The position numbers and the translations under genes are program-made. A model generated the notes under the pieces. It was not told the origin of the DNA and searched no databases. It saw only the letters and a program-made list of their open reading frames with translations. Of a stretch of 64,000 nt of DNA, positions 11,561 through 23,277 are shown in pieces; the first letter of the stretch is position 1, and each line of letters begins with the position of its first letter. Origin of the DNA: Ariolimax columbianus (taxonomy: Eukaryota; Mollusca; Gastropoda; Stylommatophora; Arionidae); the NCBI GenBank assembly GCA_036924085.1, contig JAVGWX010000013.1, positions 51,304,965-51,368,964 on the forward strand, given 5' to 3'.

Positions 11561-11805
11561 TCGAACGCAGAAACGCAGTAAACATACTGATTGTGTGCAT
11601 TAAACACCAAGCTCAGACTTTTCCGAACGCACAAACGCAGTAAACATACTGATTGTGTGCATTAAACAAGCTCAGACTTTTCCGAACGCACAAACGCAGT
11701 AAACATACTGATTGTGTGCATTAAACAAGCTCAGACTTTTCCGAACGCACAAACGCAGTAAACATACTGATTGTGTGCATTAAACAACAAGCTCAGACAT
11801 TTTTA
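11561..11805. repeat. ~58-bp tandem array, four units
   Basis: Four near-identical units of CGAACGCACAAACGCAGTAA, ACATACTGATTGTGTGCATT and AAACAAGCTCAGACTTTTC. The unit resembles the 3' end of family B (GCGCACACAAAAGTG...CATTGTAGGCATTCAGCAAC), so the array probably grew from that SINE-like tail. Confidence 0.85.
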
Positions 11806-12574
11806 AAAGAATGTCTTCCCCTGCAAAATTTGCAATTGTAACGCTAACATGTCTCCAGTGATGTTGACGAATATATCTATGCCGCTAATCAAATTAACTA
11901 ACGACCTTTGTGCTTGCCATGTTTGTTAACTCATCTAAGACGACGGAAAATGCTTTAAAATTTAATCCATCCACTTTTAAGCTTTACTTTACATCTTCCA
12001 TCATCTTGTGCATGCGTCTCACCCCAGTTCTGCGTGCATATCTTACATGCTCAAAGCACTTTAACAACTTCATTAAAACACTATTTGACAAATACTCCAT
12101 TAACAAATTATTTCCAAATATTTACAATTGTTTCCACAAAAAGGTATCTCCCGCGAACAACAATTTCTCAATATTTGTTTGCATTGAAGACCCGGTTCAG
12201 CCGACCTTCCAAAATATATTTAAAATAGCAATATTATCTTGTCTTCCTTGTCACTCGTGTGAACTGTAGCTTTTATGTATCAGAAATGGAGTTTCAGATT
12301 GTTTTATTTAAAAGCAGTAACGTTTTCCTTACACATTACATGATAGTATCGTCATAAAGAATACAGAATTAATCAAAAGTCCATCTTTCCAAGAAAGTAC
12401 CAAACTGGTCATTCACTTTTTGTTTCCTGTTTTCTTTGACAATGTGTAAGTAAATTGATTTACCTATGGATAACCAATGTTCAATGCTTTCCTTAATATA
12501 ATGTACCTGCCAAATACCTCTAACTCACGGCCCTTTGCCCGTACTCATACCGATACCAAAGATAAGCGTGTATC
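11806..12574. other. Unassigned AT-rich sequence
   Basis: A 119-codon open frame (11910-12269) shows no motif known to me, and its composition matches its AT-rich surroundings. I do not call it a gene. Confidence 0.4.
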
Positions 12575-13025
12575 ATACTTTCGATCTCAGAGACCAAATA
12601 GCCCCAGTTAAAAAAATTGTCACGATAAGATATTTGATGACCGTAGAAAAAAGCTTTCACGATGAGAGACTTGATGACCGTGTATAATAGCTTTCCTGAT
12701 CAGAGATTTGATGACCATAGCAAATAGCTTTCACGATGAGAGACTTGATAACCATATGAAATAGCTTTCACGATCAGAGACTTGATCACCGCAGAACGTA
12801 TCTTTGACGATCAGAGATTTGATGACCGCAGAACATGACTCTCACGATCAGAGACTTGATGACCGCAGAACGTATCTTTGACTATCAGAGACTTGATGAC
12901 CGCAGAGCGTATCTTTGACGATCAGAGACTTTATGGCCGTAGAACGTATCTTTGACGATCAGAGACTTGATAACCGCAGAATATGGCTCTCACGACCAGA
13001 GATTTGATCCCCGCAGAACATGTCT
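12575..13025. repeat. ~37-40-bp tandem array, about eleven units
   Basis: The unit GATCAGAGACTTGATGACCG followed by CAGAACGTATCTTTGAC is 37 bp in the best-preserved central copies. It is more diverged at the left end (units near 40 bp with AAATAGCTTTCACGATGAGAG). Confidence 0.88.
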
Positions 13026-13247
13026 TGATGAAATTATGTGTCTTTTTGTTGGTATGGGTATCACTTAGCAGCTCTTTTTACTTTGTGTTATTTTTTTATT
13101 ATATTTTTAAGCCTACTGGTTGGGGAGAACTGCTATTTGCATTCAGTCTCAGCTAAAGAGTTACGGCATAAGGGCGGAAGCTGACCCACGCCTGAGACAG
13201 AGTCTTGAAGATTGAGAATATTAAAGTTTAGGAGTGTGCTGAGGTAG

Positions 13248-13562
13248 TTGTCACAAAGTAGAGAATGTTCACAAAGTAGAGCGTGTTCACAAAGTAGAGG
13301 GTGTTCACAAAGTAGAGAGTGTTCACAAAGTACAGCATGTTCACAAAGTAGAGCATGTGTACAAAGTAGAGCATGTGTACAATGTAGAGCATGTGTACAA
13401 AGTAAAGCCTGTTCACAAAGTAAAGCATGTTCACAAAGTAAAGCATGTGCACAAATAAGAGCATGTTCACAAAGAAGAACATGTTCACAAAGTAAAGCAT
13501 GTGCACAAAGTAGAACATGTTCACAAAGTAGAGCATGTGCACAAAGTAGAGCGAGTCCACTT
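13248..13562. repeat. 18-bp minisatellite, about 17 copies
   Basis: The unit CACAAAGTAGAGCATGTT has variants at the fourth-last positions (GTGTA, GTGCA, GTTCA). The period is a multiple of three, so both strands show spurious open frames (SQSRAC-type and FVNMLY-type repeats). Confidence 0.94.
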
Positions 13563-13905
13563 TAAATGTTAAAAAAGGAAGAACACGCCTATATAAGTTG
13601 CAGTTTTGTTTGTAGGGAACGGAATCAACGTAACCAGCTCAGTTAAAATCGATACACAAAGGATTCTGAAACCATTTCAGACTTATCGAACATGGCTTCT
13701 TCGCGTGAAGGTCTGTGCTATTCTTCACGACAAAACGGTTTGGTAACCGGTATTGCTTACACAACGTCACGCGCATGGTCAGAAATCCAGGAAAACCTGC
13801 ATGTAAACATTATGAAATTTGATTGATTCAACTGTTGGACCAATAACGCTGCTAGCTCGCTTGGCTATACTTCTAATATGACCTTCCTCTCAAACACAGA
13901 CATTC
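13563..13905. other. Unassigned sequence
   Basis: No supported feature. Confidence 0.5.
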
Positions 13906-13910
13906 AGAGA

Positions 13911-13913
13911 ATA

Positions 13914-14005
<92 letters not shown>

Positions 14006-14020
14006 CGAGATAGAGAGAGA
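13911..14020. repeat. (GA)n microsatellite
   Basis: About 110 bp of GA dinucleotides with a few interruptions. It directly adjoins the (AAC)n tail end of the antisense family B copy. A second, short (GA)n lies at 14553-14579. Confidence 0.95.
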
Positions 14021-14545
14021 TGTTGTTGTTGTTCTTGTATTTGTTGTTGAAGGAATGCCTACAATGGATAGATTTACCCTTTTGTGCGCTCTAAAAAGGA
14101 CGTTCAGTGGCGGTTTTTTGTAGCTTTCCAGACATCCTGAGCGTGCTGCTGAAGGTCGGCCTGAGTCCTCCAAGCAGTTGTGTTATGCTTGGCTTCTCCT
14201 GCCTGCCGCTCACTACTACAGGAATCGCGTCGATCCGCCACCTTATTATCCAGGCTGCCATGAAAACAGTCCGTTTCCAGGAAGGGCTACGGGGAAGCCG
14301 AGATTAGGGTCTTGGCCAGTATATTTTGCCTGACCCTGACTAACATTTCTGACCAGTATATTTTTCCTGACCCTGACTAACATGTATTATCAGTATATTT
14401 TACCTGACTCCGACTAATATGGCTCATATGTTACTTGACCCTGACTAATATGTCTGATCAGTATATTTTGTCTGCCTCCGACTAACATGTCTGATCAGTA
14501 TATTTTGCCTGATCAGTATGTCTTGCCTGAAAAGACGTTACTCTT
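14021..14545 (-). repeat. Family B SINE-like repeat, antisense, with 36-bp head array
   Basis: The reverse complement reads in family B order. From right to left come about six diverged ~36-bp units of TGTTAGTCAGGGTCAGGCAA plus TATACTGATCAGACA (14315-14540). Then the body follows: GGCTTCCCCGTAGCCCTTCC, CAGCCTGG, ATCGACGCGATTCCTGTAG, AAGCATAACACAACTGC and CAGCACGCTCAGGATGT. Last is a (CAACAA)n tail at 14021-14050. Confidence 0.82.
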
Positions 14546-14579
14546 CCTTCCCAGAGAGAGAGAGAGAGAGAGAGAGAGA

Positions 14580-15140
14580 TACACGATGAGAACAAAAGAA
14601 AGTAATACAGAGGGAGAAAGCAACAATAAGGCACAAAGAACTTCATAGGACATGAATGTCTTTAAATATTATTAACATTTTTTACCAGAAAATGTATTTT
14701 TTTTAAACAAATGTGTTCTGTAACTGACGTAAATATATACCCAGTCCCCCCCCCCCCCCCCCCCCAAGGATCCCACAAATTGGTGAATGTTGTGATTGTA
14801 CCTCCGAAACCGGACAGTGCACGTCAAAGAATAATTTTTAAAAAAGGGACATATCAAATCAGCGAAGTTGAAGGATTATCGAAAGGGCAGTTAATTACCA
14901 GTAACACTTTCGCATAACAAACATTAACTGGTAGGTGCATAAAGATACGCACACGCATCCACAACCTGGTAAATACGCCATGATATCGCCCAAACAACTG
15001 CGGTGGAAAGGGTGGCGTGTGTATTAGCCAGTAGAATCAAAAAAGGTGTGATAAATTTAAAAGAAAACTTTGTTTTTTATATTTACTTGTTATTAGCTAA
15101 AAATGCGATATAGTGATTTATTTTAATTGATCAAATTTGT
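14580..15140. other. Unassigned; includes a poly-C run
   Basis: A run of about 20 C residues lies at 14745-14765. Otherwise there is AT-rich DNA without a recognisable gene. Confidence 0.5.
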
Positions 15141-15147
15141 TATAGTA

Positions 15148-15255
15148 ACCACTAGTAGCGAGTGGTCTGACGGAGTCATTGTGAATGACAAAGTCAATAG
15201 TAACTTCACTAGTAGCGAGTGGTCTGACGGGACCATTGTGAATGATAAAGTCAAG
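15148..15255. repeat. ~57-bp direct duplication
   Basis: ACTAGTAGCGAGTGGTCTGA CGG...CATTGTGAATGA AAAGTCAA occurs twice in tandem immediately before family A copy 2. Confidence 0.8.
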
Positions 15256-15622
15256 CATAGCACCACTGCCCCACTGAGAGCATGTCGTAAGAAGCGACTT
15301 AGATACTGCGTGACACGGCAAAACACCGGCCATGGTTAGGTGGTTTGTTAAGAGCATCATAGATGACGCCTTACAGGCTGCGGGTCTACTTTGCTCTAGT
15401 GTTTGAGTTTATTAAGATGATCTCGCACATTGGTTAACCACTCTCCCCGGCACTTGTCCCGACACAGTGGACGAAGAAACTGCTCGCGCCTATCCTGCTA
15501 TGCTGGAAATTCGCCCAGCTCACGCAATAGCTGGGAACTGCACAGAAGCATTCTGCCCCTGTAAAGGTACAGTTAGACTAAAACTAACACTAAGACTAGT
15601 ATCGATACGGTTTGCCTCTTAA
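15256..15622 (+). repeat. SINE-like repeat family A, copy 2
   Basis: Matches 2905-3275 throughout (GAGAGCATGTCGTAAGA, AAAACACCGGCCATGGTTAG, TTTGCTCTAGTGTTTG, GCATTCTGCCCCTGTA). Non-coding. Confidence 0.75.
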
Positions 15623-16344
15623 AAAAAAAGTAATCACTCATCGAGTATGCTATACCATTGTGGTTCATCATACGTTGGTTGTCATATTTGTGTTGTATCC
15701 GGTCAGCAGAGAGGCCACTTTACTCTGAAGGTTTAATTCTCAGTGAATGTTTCGTCCGTTATACCTGAGAAATAGTATTTCCGGAAATGTTAAGTTTCTG
15801 TCGTTTTCAGATTCGAAATGTAGTTTTTATCCCCATCAGCATCCCCACTTCATCATTGTCATCTGCATCATTATCATCCCAATAATAATAATCATCATTT
15901 ATTATTACCATCGTCCTTTGTATATAACAAAAGCAATGGGCGATTACTACAGCCTTCTTGCAGAAAACCAAATACTTCAGTGCCAACAGCATCGACACAT
16001 TCTTCAGCACACTAAATACATGATACAATTTATTCAGCACAATAAGGCAGTTTGTTTACCACAATATTTATATGCAGTGTGTTCAACGCGTTGTTTACCC
16101 ACGCGTATTTGTTCACCAATCTAATATCTAATCTATTATCCAATCTATCACTATTTACATGCACCAGTCTATTCATGGCAATATTTACATGCGCCATGCC
16201 TCCATTGTTGGTCAATGATTGATGATCGACAGTTGAATCAACATGTCTTAGATGAAAAGTGTTTTAACGGCAGTAGCAGTACTGGTTACACTTGACAGAC
16301 CAGTCATTTAAATTCCACAGTTTTCCAGATTAGTCAATGTACAA
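15623..16344. other. Unassigned sequence
   Basis: A 125-codon open frame (15747-16124) contains an isoleucine/tyrosine run from an ATC/ATT-rich tract and has no domain I recognise. I doubt that it is a gene. Confidence 0.4.
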
Positions 16345-16595
16345 GTCAGACCATAATTTGCGTGGTCCTGGGTTCATTCCCCAGTTGAGGCGGTAATGTT
16401 TTTTTTCAGACCGCAATGGCTACCTGATCGACCCAGCCTTAAATGGGTACCGGTTCAGTCCGGGAAGTAAAAGCGGCGAGGGAGAGGAGATGGCTACCGC
16501 CCTCATATAGCCGAGCCTTTGAAATGTGAGATCGCTAACACCTCACACCCCTACGGCAGTAATGCTATGGGATACTTTACTTTAATTTAGTAATG
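16345..16595 (+). repeat. tRNA-derived SINE-like element
   Basis: The 5' part contains GTCCTGGGTTCATTCCCCAG, which fits a Pol III B box (GGTTCRANYCC) in a T-arm-like palindrome. It is followed by a GC-richer body (GGGTACCGGTTCAGTCCGGG, GCGGCGAGGGAGAGGAG, ACACCTCACACCCC) and a TTTACTTTAATTTAG end. The A box is not convincing. Only one copy is seen here, so the SINE label rests on architecture. Confidence 0.5.
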
Positions 16596-16970
16596 TAGAC
16601 GGGTTGCCTTAAAGGTTATGATGGTGACAAATAGTTTACTGTGCATCAATCAATGTCACAAAGGCTACTAAGGTGGGTTATGTCTGGGTGTAGGAACTTC
16701 CTTTTGTAAAATCAATTGTACAACCCCGCACAAGACCCCACACAATTGTTTGCTCAACATTATTGTAAGGACAATGGGATCGATCATACTGCCCACTTGC
16801 TCACAAACTTGTAACATCGAAATTGGTTGGGGGTTGTAAGACAGACGTTCTGCAAAGGACATGCCACCTACTTGTTTATGGGTGTCATTTGTGGATTAGT
16901 GGTAAATAGAGAAACAATAGACAATGTCAAATAGATATGCTGATGGATAATATAGAAAATGTGTAATTGC
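16596..16970. other. Unassigned sequence
   Basis: No supported feature. Confidence 0.5.
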
Positions 16971-16974
16971 GATT

Positions 16975-17372
16975 GATGCACTGGTAGAGATTAGAGAGTA
17001 TATAGAGAGGGTGTGAATGTATTAGATGCACTGGTTCAGATTAGATGGTATATAGACAGTGGGTAGATTTATTAGATGCACTGGTAGAGATTAGATGGTA
17101 TATAGACAGTGTAGGTATATTAGATGCACTGGTGGAGATTAGATGGTATATAGACAGTGTGTAGGCATATTAGATGCACTGGTGGAGATTAGATGGTATA
17201 TAGACAGTGTGTGGGAGTATTAGATGCACTGGTGGAGATTAGAGATTATATAGACAGTGTATAGACATATTAGATGTACTGGGGTGATTAGATGGTATAT
17301 AGACAGTGTTTAGGCATATTAGATGCACTGGTGGAGATTAGATGGTATATAGACAGTGTGTATGCATGTTAT
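16975..17372. repeat. 50-bp minisatellite, left block
   Basis: About eight units of GATGCACTGGTGGAGATTAG, ATGGTATATAGACAGTGTGT and GGGTGTATTA (50 bp). It is the same family as 19930-22265 and is interrupted by the RTE-like element. Confidence 0.95.
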
Positions 17373-19929
17373 TAGTGTAGGCTATGGTAACGAAGAGCAT
17401 GTGTGGTGCAGAATGTTGGACCGACCATCGACTTGTCATTGCCAAGCTAAACTTCAAGATCCAGCCCAAAATGCGCCCCCAGGGAAAGAAACCACTGGGG
17501 AGGCTAAATGTCTCTCAGCTGAAATACGAACCCACGAGTGGAGGCTCCAGGAAGAACTTGAGGGTAGACTGTCTGAACTTCGTTTTGAAAAGAACGACAT
17601 CGAAAAGAACTGGGCATCATTGAGAAACACACTCTACGATACAGCTGTTAAACACATTGGCCCACTCACGCACAAGCATAAGGACTGGTTTGATGAGAAC
17701 GATCTAGAAATACAGGGCCTTCTCGATGCAAAACATGAAGCGCACAGGGAATACCAGAGGGACACACCATCTCCGGCAGCAAAAGCTGCCTTCAATACTG
17801 CTCGCAAAGCTGTCCAGACCACGCTTAGAGAGATGCAAGACTCCTGGCTCAGCAAAAGAGCTGACGAAATTGAGATGTTCGCCGAGCGTCATGACACCAA
17901 ACGGTTTTACGAGGCACTGAAAGTTCTCTACGGCCCGCAGCCCTCTAGTAATACTGCAGTTCGCAGTGCGGATGGGGTACTGCTAACAGATAAGGTTCAG
18001 ATTTTAGACAGATGGGCAGACCACTTCTGCAAAATACTAAACCACCCATCGTCTATAAATGAAGAGTCCATCCGGCGAATGCAGCAGGTGGAACTGAACC
18101 TGGCGTTGGATGAAGTAATTACTGAGGAGGAAGTCGACAGGGCAATCAGTTCACTATCTATAGGAAAAGCTCCAGGAGCTGATGCAATACCAGCAGAGGT
18201 ATATAAGATAGCTGGCCCATCCCTCACCAGAAGGATCACTGAACTCTTCTGTCACATGTGGGCTGAAGGTAAAATTTCGCAGGAGCTAAAGGACGCCTCA
18301 ATCGTTCACCTGTACAAAAGAAAAGGCAATCGTCAGGAATGCGACAATCATCGTGGAATATCGATACTCTCCGTAGCAGGCAAGATCCTAGCTCGCTTAT
18401 TGCTAAACAGGCTCAACAAACACCTTGAACAAAGCCACCACCTCCCAGAAAGCCAATGTGGATTCAGAGCCGGAAGAGGAACAGTGGACATGATTTTTGC
18501 CGCTCGCCAAGTACAAGAGAAGTGTGGAGAGCAAAATCAGGCCTTGTACACCACATTTATTGATTTGACAAAGGCATTTGATACAGTAAACAGAGGAGGG
18601 CTGTGGATGATAATGTCTAAGTTTGGCTGCCCCAACAAGTTCATAACAATGGTGAAACAGCTACACGAAGGCATGTGTGCTCGTGTACTGGACAGCGGTG
18701 AAATCTCTAAAACGTTTTTAGTATCAAACGGAGTAAAACAAGGATGTGTACTCGCCCCGACTTTGTTCAGCATGATGTTCGCGGCCACGATGACAGACGC
18801 CTTCAGATCATTGGAGCTTGGAATACCCATAAAGTACCGCACAGATGGCAAGTTACTCAATTCCAGAAGAATGAAGGCCAAAACCAAAGTGGCTGGCGAC
18901 ATAATCAGGGAACTTGTATTTGCTGACGACTGCGCTCTAATGAGCAACTCAGAACTGAACATGCAGGTTGGAATGGACCAGTTCTCTGCCGCATGCGAAA
19001 ATTTTGGTCTGACCATAAATGCCAAAAAAACAGAGGTCATGTACCAACCAGCACCAGGCATGCCGTACACAAAACCAGAGACTACAGTCAGCGGGCAGAC
19101 GTTGAATGCCGTAGACAAATTCACATATCTGGGAAGCACGCTGTCGAGATCTGTCAGCCTAGACGATGAGGTGGCAAGCAGAATAGCAAAGGCCAACACA
19201 GCCTTTGGTAGAATGCGCTCGATGATCTGGGCACGTCGTAGCATCAGCGTCAAGGCCAAACTCAAAGTCTACCGTGCAACCATCATTCCAACCCTACTAT
19301 ACGCTTGCGAAAGCTGGACTGTATACTCTGGACATGCAAGGAGGTTAAACCACTTCCACACAGGTTGCCTGAGGCGAATATTCCACATCCGATGGCAAGA
19401 TCATGTCACTGACATCGAGGTTCTCTCGAGGGCTAACATGCTCAGCATCCATGCACTGCTAGAAAAAGCACGACTAGGATGGGCCAGACACCTCGTCCGT
19501 ATGTCAGACGAGCGGCTCCCAAAGAAGCTTCTCTACGGCGAGCTGAGAGAGGGATGGCGCGAGAGGGGGCGTCCAAAGAAACGTTTTACAGACGGTCTGA
19601 ATGACTCACTAAAAAGTTCCGAGATAGACATCGACACCTGGGAATGTCTTGCGAAAAACAGATCTGACTGGAGAAGCGCAGTCAAATCGGGTGTAGCTGC
19701 TGGTGAAGATGACCGTGTTGTGAAAGCCCAGAACAGACGCGAGACGCGGAAATCCCGAGCAGCGGGAACACTTTCCCCTTCTACAAACCTCGTGTGCCCG
19801 ATATGTAGCAGATGTTTTCGTGCTCGCATTGGCCTGTTCAGCCACATGCGCACCCATACCCAACAGGGAAATCTGTGACAAGGATGATGTCGGCAGTCCT
19901 CATCGACAACGATAGACAGCTATTATTAT
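17373..19929 (+). mobile_element. RTE-like non-LTR retrotransposon inside minisatellite
   Basis: A 5'-truncated LINE of about 2.55 kb, starting inside the endonuclease and ending in (ATT)n (TATTATTATT, 19921-19929). Minisatellite flanks both sides: the left block ends near GCATGTTATTAG and the right begins GGCATATTAG. This fits a target duplication of about 10 bp, although the repeated target makes it hard to prove. Order (EEP end, RT, C-terminal C2H2 finger) and the (ATT)n-type tail suit the RTE group. Confidence 0.85.
17384..19878 (+). pseudogene. RTE-like endonuclease(end)-RT polyprotein with C2H2 finger
   Basis: The RT copies its own RNA at a nicked target. An 840-codon frame runs 17356-19878, but its first ~55 codons look out of phase. 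The +2 frame from 17384 instead reads CGAECWTDHRLVIAKL, the end of the EEP domain with its Asp-His pair, then LNVSQLK. Continuity returns in the +1 frame near 17540 (EWRLQEELEGRLSEL), so one frameshift lies at about 17520-17540. Using the 840-codon numbering: RT motif A FIDLTKAFD (D403), motif B NGVKQGCVLAPTLF, catalytic FADD 522-525, YLGSTLS, GWARHLVRMSDERLPKKLLY, and a final finger C814-X2-C817-X12-H830-X3-H834. RT otherwise intact and fairly young. Confidence 0.87.
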
Positions 19930-22265
19930 TAGGCATATTAGATGTACTGGTGGAGATTAGATGGTATATAAACAGTGTGTCGATGTATTAGATGCACTGG
20001 TGGAGATTAGAGAGTATATAGACAGTGTGTAGGCATATTAAATGTACTGATGAAGATTATATGGTATATAGACAGTGTGTGGTTGTATTAGATGCACTGG
20101 TGGAGATTATATGGTATATAGACAGTGTGTGGATGTATTAGATGCACTGGTGGAGATTAGAGAGTATATAGACAGTGTGTAGGCTTATTAAATGTACTGA
20201 TGAAGATTATATGGTATATAGACAGTGTGTGGTTGTATTAGATGCACTGGTGGAGATTATATGGTATATAGACAGTGTGTGGTTGTATTAGATGCACTGG
20301 TTGAAATTAGATGGTATATAGGCAGTGTGTGGGTGTATTAGATGCACTGGTGGAGATTAGAGAGTATATAGACAGTGTGTGGATGTATTAGATGCACTGG
20401 TGGAGATTAGAGAGTATAAAGACAGTGTGTGGATGTATTAGATGCACTGGTGGAGATTAGATGGTATATAGACAGTGTCTTGGCATATTAGATGCACTGG
20501 TGGAGATTAGATGGTATATAGACAGTGTGTGGGAGTATTAGATGCACTGGTGGAGATTAGATGGTATATAGACAGTGTCTTGGCATATTAGATGCACTGG
20601 TGGAGATTAGATGGTATATAGACAGTGTGTGGGAGTATTAGATGCACTGGTGGAGATTAGATGGTATATAGACAGTGTGTGGCTGCATTAGATGCACTGG
20701 TAGAGATTAGATAGTATATAGACAGTGTGTGGGTGTATTAGATGCACTGGTGGAGATTAGAGAGTATATAGACAGTGTAAATGTATTAGATGCACTGGTT
20801 CAGTCTAGATGGTATATAGATAGTGTGTAGATTTATTAGATGCACTGGTAGAGATTAGATGGTATATAGACAGTGTGGAGGCATATTAGATGTACTGGTG
20901 GAGATTAGATGGTATATAGACAGTGTGTGGGTGTATTAGATGCACTGGTGGATATTAGATGATATATAGACAGTGTATGGGTGCATTAGATGCACTTGTA
21001 CAGATTAGAGTGTGTATAGACAGTGTGGGGGTGTATTAGATGCACTGGTGGAGATTAGATGGTATAGACAATGTGTGTGTGTATTAGATGCACTAGTTAA
21101 GATTATATGGTATATAGACATTTTGTGTGTGTATTAGATGCACTAGTGGAGATAACATAGTATATAGACAGTATGTGGGTGTATTCCATGCACTGGTGGA
21201 GATTAGAGAGTATATAGACTGTGTGTGGGTGTATTATATGCACTGGTAGAGATTAGAGAGTATATAGAAAGTGTGTGAATGTATTAGATGCACTGTTTCA
21301 GATTAGAGTGTATATAGACAGTGGTTAGATTTATTAGACGCACTGGTAGATACTAGATGGTATATAGACAGTGTGAAGGCATATTATATGTACTGGTGGA
21401 GATTAGATTGTATATAGACAGTGTTTAGGCATATTAGATGCACTGGTGGAGATTAGATGGTATATAGACAGTGTGTGGGAGTATTAGATGCACTAGTGGA
21501 GATTAGATGGTATATAGACAGTGTGTGTGTGTATTAGATGCACTGGTACAGATTAGAGAGTATATAGACAGTGTGTGGGTGTTAGATTCACTGAAGGAGA
21601 TTAGATGGCATATAGACAGTGTGTGGGTGTATTATATGCACTGGTAGAGATTAGAGAGTATATAGACAGTGTGAATGTATTAGATGCACTGGTTCAGATT
21701 AGATGGTATATAGATAGTGTGTAGATTTATTAAATGCACTGGTGAAGATTAGATGGTATATAGACAATGTGTGGGTGCATTAGATGCACTGGTACAGATT
21801 AGAGAGTATTTAGACAGTGTGTAGGCATATTAGATGCACTGGTGGAGATTAGATGGTATATAGACAATGTGTGTGTGTATTAGATGCACTAGTGGAGATT
21901 AGATGGTATATAGACATTGTGTGTGTGTATTAGATGCAATAGTGGAGATAACATAGTATATAGACAGTGCGTGAGTGTATTCCACGCACTGGTGGAGATT
22001 AGAGAGTATATAGACAGTGTGTGGGTGTATTATATGCACTGGTAGAGATTAGAGAGTATATAGAAAGTGTGTGAATGTATTAGATACACTGGTTCAGATT
22101 AGATGGTATATAGACAGTGGGTAGATTTATTAGATGCACTGGTATAGATTAGATGGTATATAAACAGTGTGAAGGCATATTAGATGTACTGGTGGAGATT
22201 ATATGGTATATAGACAGTGTATAGGCATATTAGATGAACTGGTAGAGATAGATGGTATATAGACT
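19930..22265. repeat. 50-bp minisatellite, right block, about 47 copies
   Basis: Same unit as the left block. Variants fall into recurring types (GTGTGTGGGTGTATTA, GTGTAGGCATATTA, GAATGTATTAGATGCACTGGTTCAG). Some combinations recur several units apart, for example the trio near 20030-20160 and 20160-20260, so there is weak higher-order structure. The array ends abruptly at the 18S fragment. Confidence 0.95.
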
Positions 22266-22270
22266 GTGTG

Positions 22271-23277
22271 TCCCCTCGCGTGGTTGCGGCGTCCCCACTG
22301 GTGACTCTGGATAACTTTGTGCTGATCGCATGGCCTCATGTGCCGGCGACGCATCTTTCAAATGTCTGCCCTATCAAATGTCGATGGTACGTAACATACC
22401 TACCATGTTTGTAACGGGTAACGGGGAATCAGGGTTCGATTCCGGAGAGGGAGCATGAGAAACGGCTACCACATCCAAGGAAGGCAGCAGGCGCGCAACT
22501 TACCCACTCCCGGCACTGGGAGGTAGTGACGAAAAATAACAATACGGGACTCTTTCGAGGCCCCGTAATTGGAATGAGTACACTTTAAACCCTTTAACGA
22601 GGATCTATTGGAGGGCAAGTCTGGTGCCAGCAGCCGCGGTAATTCCAGCTCCAATAGCGTATATTAAAGTTGTTGCAGTTAAAAAGCTCGTAGTTGGATC
22701 TCAGGCGCAGGTGGGCGGTCCGGCTCGCGCCGGTTCACTGCCCGTTGTCTCCTGCCATACCGTATGCCGGCTCTCTCCCACGGGTGCTCTTCGCTGAGCG
22801 TCCTGGGTGGCCGGCGCGTTTACTTTGAAAAAATTAGAGTGTTCAAAGCAGGCCTCGGCTGCCTGAATAATGGTGCATGGAATAATGGAATAGGACCTCG
22901 GTTCTATTTTGTTGGTTTTCGGAACTGGAGGTAATGATTAACAGGGACAAACGGGGGCATTCGTATTGCGGCGTTAGAGGTGAAATTCTTGGATCGCCGC
23001 AAGACGAGCTACTGCGAAAGCATTTGTCAAGAATGTTTTCATTAATCAAGAACGAAAGTCAGAGGCACGAAGACGATCAGATACCGTCGTAGTTCTGACC
23101 ATAAACGATGCCGACTAGCGATCCGCAGGAGTTGCTTCGATGACTCTGCGGGCAGCTTCCGGGAAACCAAAGTGTTTGGGTTCCGGGGGAAGTATGGATG
23201 CAAAGCTGAAACTTAAAGGAATTGACAGAAGGGCACCACCAGGAGTGGAGCCTGCGGCTTAATTTGACTCAACACGG
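22271..23277 (+). rRNA. 18S (SSU) rRNA fragment, pseudogene
   Basis: Contains universal SSU blocks in order: ACGGGGAATCAGGGTTCGAT (22410), CCAGCAGCCGCGGTAATTCC (530-loop, about 22630), GGTGAAATTCTTGGATCGCC (22979), ATACCGTCGTAGTTCTGACC, and AAGGAATTGAC with CTGCGGCTTAATTTGACTC (to 23277). About 270 nt of the 5' end and the whole 3' third are missing. Differences at normally invariant sites (GAGCATGAGAAACGG for GAGCCTGAGAAACGG, GACAGAAGG for GACGGAAGG, AGGCACGAAGACG for AGGTTCGAAGACG, TATGGATGCAAAGC) show a decaying pseudogene. It ends at AACACGG, where canonical 18S should continue with GAAA. Confidence 0.95.

Noticed and set aside
13248..13565. Cysteine/serine-rich SQSRAC repeat protein
   Set aside because: An 18-bp minisatellite divisible by three, open on both strands; no signal peptide or flanking exon.
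22271..23277. Functional 18S rRNA gene
   Set aside because: Both ends of the gene are missing, no ITS or 28S follows, and invariant positions are mutated.
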